A stretch of DNA of 9,721 bases from Sphingomonas sp. (lineage in GTDB: Bacteria; Pseudomonadota; Alphaproteobacteria; Sphingomonadales; Sphingomonadaceae), in the NCBI GenBank assembly GCA_013822915.1, contig PNLG01000139.1:1-9721 (forward strand), in the 5' to 3' direction. The first letter of the stretch is position 1; the number at the start of each line of letters is the position of its first letter. This document shows, in pieces, positions 6,472 to 9,721 of the stretch. The translations under genes were made by a program, and so were the position numbers. Below the pieces are notes generated by a model. That model searched no databases. It was not told the DNA's origin and was given only the letters and a program-made list of their open reading frames with translations.

Positions 6472-8358
6472 ATGGCTTCAGCCACGCACCAGCTTCTTCC
6501 CGACGATACCGCTCCCGCAACACCCGCCGAATCGGTGGTGGTGCGCTTTGCCGGGGACTCGGGCGACGGGATGCAGTTGACCGGCGGTCAGTTTACGCTG
6601 TCGACGGCGCTGTCGGGCAATGATCTGGCGACTTTTCCCGATTTTCCGGCAGAAATCCGGGCGCCGCAAGGGACGTTGTTCGGCGTATCGGCGTTTCAGA
6701 TCAATTTCGGCTCGACCGAGATTGAGACCGCGGGCGACGCGCCCGATGTGTTGATCGCGATGAACCCGGCCGCGCTCAAGACTAATATCGATCAGCTAAA
6801 GCCCGGCGGGCTGGTGATTGCCGATGCGGGCGAATTTGGCGATCGCAACCTGGCGAAGGCGAAGTATGACGCCAATCCGCTGACCGACGGGAGCCTGGCG
6901 AAATGGCAATTGCTGTCGTTCGACATTTCCGCGCTGACGCTCGAATCGGTCAAGCCCTTTGGCTTGGGCAACAAGGAAGCGCTGCGCTGCAAGAATATGT
7001 GGACGCTCGGCCTCGCGCTATGGATGTTCGATCGCAGCCGTGCGCCGATCATCGACTGGCTGAAGGCGAAATTCGCGAAGAATGAAGTGCTGGCGCAAGC
7101 CAATATCGCCGCACTCAACGCCGGGCACGCTTATGGCGAGACGGCGGAGATTGGCGGCGGCGGGCTCGGCGCGCACCGGCTGCGTCAGCTCCATGTCGAC
7201 CCCGCTGACGTCGAGCCCGGGCTATACCGCACCGTTACCGGGGCAGAGGCGATTTCGCTGGGGCTGGTGGCGGGCGCGCAACTGGCCGATTTGCCGATGT
7301 TTTTCGGCGGATACCCGATTACGCCAGCATCCGCCATCCTCCACCATCTTGCGCGGTTGAAGGAGTTCCACGTCACCACTTTTCAGGCGGAGGATGAGAT
7401 TGCGGCGATCGCGTCGGCGATTGGCGCGTCCTATGCCGGTCAGCTTGGGGTCACGTCATCCTCCGGGCCGGGGATTGCGCTGAAAGGCGAGGCAATGGGC
7501 CTCGCGATCATGACCGAGTTGCCGCTGGTCATCATCAATTCGCAGCGCGGCGGGCCATCGACTGGCTTGCCCACCAAAACCGAGCAGTCGGACCTGTATC
7601 AGGCGATTTACGGCCGCAATGGCGACGCGCCGATGCCGGTGATCGCGGCCTGCTCCGCCGCTGATTGCTTTGACGTCGCGATTGAGGCGGTGCGGATTGC
7701 CACCCAGTATATGACGCCGGTGATGGTGCTGACCGACGGTTACATCGCCAATGCGGCGGAACCGTGGAAAGTGCCCGACATGAGCGCCTACACGCCGTTT
7801 CCGGTGACCTTCCTTGACCATGTGCCGGAGGGCGGCTTCCTCCCCTATGCGCGCGACAACAAGCTCGCGCGGCCCTGGGTCAAGCCCGGCACGCCGGGGC
7901 TGCTCCACCGCATCGGCGGGATCGAAAAGGCGCAAGGCACAGGCAATATCGACTATAGCGCCGCCAACCATCAGGCGATGACCGACACCCGCATGAACAA
8001 GGTGCTGGGCGTGGATGTGCCCGATCAGCAAGTGTCGCTGGGCGCCACATCGGGCAAGCTGGCGGTGGTTGGCTGGGGATCGACCTATGGTCCGATTCAT
8101 CAGGCCGTGCGGCGGGCGTTGCGCCGGGGGCAGGATGTTGCGCACATCCACATCCGCCACATCTGGCCGATGCCCGGCAATCTGGGCGAGTTGCTAAGGG
8201 GTTATGACAAAATCCTCGTCCCCGAAATGAACACTGGCCAGTTGAAGACGGTGCTGCGCGACCAATTCCTGGTCGATGCCCGCCCGCTCAACAAGGTTTC
8301 GGGCCAACCCTTCCGCATCTTCGAAATCGAAGAAGCGATTGACGCAATACTGGCATAA
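6472..8358 (+). CDS. korA: 2-oxoacid:ferredoxin oxidoreductase, fused gamma-alpha subunit
   Basis: This is the larger subunit of a two-subunit 2-oxoacid:acceptor oxidoreductase, which oxidatively decarboxylates a 2-oxoacid to its acyl-CoA and reduces ferredoxin; 2-oxoglutarate is the likely substrate. The 628-aa product carries the gamma domain first (about 20-220, with VVVRFAGDSGDGMQLTGG at 22-39 and FPDFPAEIRAPQGT at 55-68). A short glycine-rich linker follows, then the pyrimidine-binding alpha domain (about 255-450, with GGYPITPAS at 279-287, QAEDEIAAI at 305-313 and SQRGGPSTGLPTKTEQSDL at 357-375). The C-terminal domain ends PFRIFEIEEAID. This gamma-alpha order and length match KorA of the type known from mycobacteria and other aerobes. 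No iron-sulfur cysteine motif is present here; the cluster lies in KorB. Pyruvate specificity cannot be excluded by eye. korB follows after 11 bases. Confidence 0.93.
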   Translation: MASATHQLLPDDTAPATPAESVVVRFAGDSGDGMQLTGGQFTLSTALSGNDLATFPDFPAEIRAPQGTLFGVSAFQINFGSTEIETAGDAPDVLIAMNPAALKTNIDQLKPGGLVIADAGEFGDRNLAKAKYDANPLTDGSLAKWQLLSFDISALTLESVKPFGLGNKEALRCKNMWTLGLALWMFDRSRAPIIDWLKAKFAKNEVLAQANIAALNAGHAYGETAEIGGGGLGAHRLRQLHVDPADVEPGLYRTVTGAEAISLGLVAGAQLADLPMFFGGYPITPASAILHHLARLKEFHVTTFQAEDEIAAIASAIGASYAGQLGVTSSSGPGIALKGEAMGLAIMTELPLVIINSQRGGPSTGLPTKTEQSDLYQAIYGRNGDAPMPVIAACSAADCFDVAIEAVRIATQYMTPVMVLTDGYIANAAEPWKVPDMSAYTPFPVTFLDHVPEGGFLPYARDNKLARPWVKPGTPGLLHRIGGIEKAQGTGNIDYSAANHQAMTDTRMNKVLGVDVPDQQVSLGATSGKLAVVGWGSTYGPIHQAVRRALRRGQDVAHIHIRHIWPMPGNLGELLRGYDKILVPEMNTGQLKTVLRDQFLVDARPLNKVSGQPFRIFEIEEAIDAILA

Positions 8359-8361
8359 GGA
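8357..8361 (+). promoter_or_regulatory. korB ribosome binding site overlapping the korA stop
   Basis: AAGGA begins within the TAA stop of korA and sits eight bases before the korB ATG at 8370. Terminating ribosomes on korA would be placed directly on this site, suggesting matched synthesis of the two subunits. Confidence 0.65.
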
Positions 8362-8369
8362 CGCTTGCC

Positions 8370-9410
8370 ATGAACGACATGACCAATATTGCCCGCGCGA
8401 CCACGCCCAAGGATTGGGAAAGCGATCAGGAAGTGCGCTGGTGCCCCGGGTGCGGCGACTATGCGATCCTGAAAGCGATGCAGCGCACCATGCCCGAGAT
8501 CGGTGCGACGCCCGAAAACACGGTGTTCGTCAGCGGTATCGGCTGTTCGTCGCGCTTTCCCTATTACATGGAAACTTACGGTTTTCACACCATCCATGGC
8601 CGCGCCTGTGCTGTCGCGACGGGGGTGAAGCTCGCCAATCCGGCGCTTGATGTATGGATCATCACCGGCGACGGCGATGCGCTGTCGATTGGCGGCAACC
8701 ACACGATGCACTTGCTGCGGCGGAACCTGAACTGCCAGTTGATCCTGTTCAACAACGAGATTTACGGGCTGACCAAGGGGCAATATTCGCCGACCAGCCG
8801 CGAGGGGACGCAAAGCCCCTCCACCCCCTTTGGCTCGGTCGATCACCCCGCCAAGCCGTGCGCCTTTGCGTTGGGCAGCGGCGCGCGGTTCGTCGCGCGC
8901 GGGATCGATGTGAACAAAAACCTGCCCGCTGTGCTGAAGGCCGCCTATCATCACAAGGGCGCGGCGTTTGTTGAGATTTTTCAGAACTGCATCGTCTATA
9001 ATGATGAAGTATTTGAAGAATTCACTGCCAAAACCAATGCGGCTGATCATCAGCTCTGGCTCGAACACGGCAAGCCGATGCTGTTTGCGGGCGGATCAAA
9101 GGGGATTGCGATTGACCATAAAACGCTGACTCCCGTGGTCGTCGATGTGGCGGGTGGCGATTGGGAAGCGGCGGGCGTGATCGTGCATGACGTAACCAAC
9201 CGCACGGTCGCGCACATGCTGGTCGAGCTGCCATTCGGCGTTTTCCCGATGGCGCTTGGCGTGCTGTATGACGATCCCAAACCGACCTTTGAGGAAGCGG
9301 TGGTCAGCCAGAACGAAGCGGTATCGCGCGGCAAGATCGCCGATCTGCAAAAGCTGGTGGCCAAGGGGCAAACCTGGACCGTTGAGAACGCGCACCACGC
9401 GCAAGGGTGA
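8370..9410 (+). CDS. korB: 2-oxoacid:ferredoxin oxidoreductase, beta subunit
   Basis: This is the catalytic partner of KorA, binding thiamine diphosphate and one [4Fe-4S] cluster and passing electrons to ferredoxin. The 346-aa product has VRWCPGCGDYAIL with Cys25 and Cys28, then Cys59 in GIGCSSRFPYY and Cys207 in FQNCIVYND; these four match the cluster-ligand pattern of the family. The thiamine-diphosphate motif is GDGDALSIGGNH at 100-111, continued by NNEIYGLTKGQYSPTS at 128-143. The C-terminal part, from about 245, is the usual KorB extension with GVLYDDPKPTFEE. The ATG at 8370 has AAGGA eight bases upstream. The gene is cotranscribed with korA, and its stop overlaps the start of the photolyase gene by one base. 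The sequence looks intact, with no missing ligand. Confidence 0.95.
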   Translation: MNDMTNIARATTPKDWESDQEVRWCPGCGDYAILKAMQRTMPEIGATPENTVFVSGIGCSSRFPYYMETYGFHTIHGRACAVATGVKLANPALDVWIITGDGDALSIGGNHTMHLLRRNLNCQLILFNNEIYGLTKGQYSPTSREGTQSPSTPFGSVDHPAKPCAFALGSGARFVARGIDVNKNLPAVLKAAYHHKGAAFVEIFQNCIVYNDEVFEEFTAKTNAADHQLWLEHGKPMLFAGGSKGIAIDHKTLTPVVVDVAGGDWEAAGVIVHDVTNRTVAHMLVELPFGVFPMALGVLYDDPKPTFEEAVVSQNEAVSRGKIADLQKLVAKGQTWTVENAHHAQG

Positions 9411-9721
9411 TGACCAGCATCCTGTGGCTTCGGCGTGATCTGCGGCTCGCGGATCAAGCGGCGCTTGCCGCTGCTATCGCCGAGGGGCCCGTGGTGCCGG
9501 TCTATATCCTCGACGATGAAACGCCAAAGCACCGGCGCATGGGTGGGGCGTCGCGCTGGTGGCTGCATCATAGTCTCGTCAGCCTGGCGCGCGATTTGGA
9601 AGCGGTCGGATCGCGGCTTATCCTGCGGCGGGGGCGGTGCGAGGAAGTGCTGGCGGCGCTGGCGGCAGAGGTTGGCGCGCGCCGGATACATGCGCTGCGC
9701 CATTATGAGCCATGGTGGCGC
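9410..9721 (+). CDS. phrB: Deoxyribodipyrimidine photolyase, N-terminal part (cut by window edge)
   Basis: This enzyme repairs UV-induced pyrimidine dimers using light, FAD and an antenna cofactor. The 104 visible residues cover most of the N-terminal antenna-binding Rossmann-like domain: WLRRDLRLADQAAL at 6-19, VVPVYILDD at 28-36, MGGASRWWLHHSLVSLARDL at 44-63, GSRLILRRG at 67-75 and ALRHYEPWWR at 95-104. The FAD-binding domain and the tryptophan chain lie outside the window, so photolyase cannot be fully separated from a cryptochrome-like protein, although photolyase is much more likely. The ATG shares its A with the korB TGA stop (TGATG), and AAGGG lies only two bases ahead, too close for a standard ribosome site. 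Translation may therefore depend on reinitiation after korB. Confidence 0.92.
   Translation, partial: MTSILWLRRDLRLADQAALAAAIAEGPVVPVYILDDETPKHRRMGGASRWWLHHSLVSLARDLEAVGSRLILRRGRCEEVLAALAAEVGARRIHALRHYEPWWR

Noticed and set aside
7456..8160. Minus-strand open frame of 234 codons
   Set aside because: It is antisense to the alpha domain of korA and is His/Arg-rich with no recognisable motif or ribosome site.
8202..9068. Minus-strand open frame of 288 codons
   Set aside because: It is antisense to the end of korA and most of korB, both of which have clear family motifs. The peptide matches no fold I recognise and is a typical GC-rich shadow.

Overview
The window is GC-rich, densely packed chromosomal DNA that looks like an aerobic alphaproteobacterium, most likely of the Sphingomonadaceae. 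This assignment is an inference from the style of the proteins (AstA/AstB, an alphaproteobacterial-type RppH, a KorA with a fused gamma domain) and from the very short intergenic gaps. No rRNA, tRNA, CRISPR array, insertion sequence, phage gene or long repeat was seen, and base composition and codon style look even throughout. The gene content is ordinary metabolism and maintenance, with a few points worth a second look.

Left block, minus strand (1-3466): a three-gene operon read right to left. It encodes an M20-family zinc metallohydrolase, arginine N-succinyltransferase (astA) and N-succinylarginine dihydrolase (astB, whose last few codons lie off the left edge). Each junction is a 4-base overlap (GTGA, then ATGA), so the genes are probably translationally coupled. 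AstA and AstB carry out the first two steps of the arginine succinyltransferase (AST) pathway for arginine catabolism. The M20 enzyme may be a desuccinylase or deacylase serving the same pathway.

Middle block (3467-6386): a plus-strand gene for a four-helix integral membrane protein of DUF2269 type diverges from the M20 gene. It converges, with a 7-base overlap, on rppH (minus strand, RNA 5' pyrophosphohydrolase). rppH lies downstream of, and overlaps by GTGA, a gene for a hormone-sensitive-lipase-type alpha/beta hydrolase. Diverging from that esterase is a plus-strand histone-deacetylase-fold gene whose motifs most resemble class IV (HDAC11-like) enzymes.

Right block, plus strand (6387-9721): korA and korB encode the two subunits of a 2-oxoacid (probably 2-oxoglutarate):ferredoxin oxidoreductase. 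The korB stop codon overlaps by one base the start of a gene for a deoxyribodipyrimidine photolyase, which runs off the right edge after 104 codons.

The genes fall into three functional themes: arginine catabolism feeding glutamate and succinate into central metabolism, 2-oxoglutarate oxidation with reduction of a low-potential carrier, and RNA/DNA/protein maintenance (RppH, photolyase, deacylase). Linking these themes to one another would be speculative. All gaps between genes are below 90 bases.
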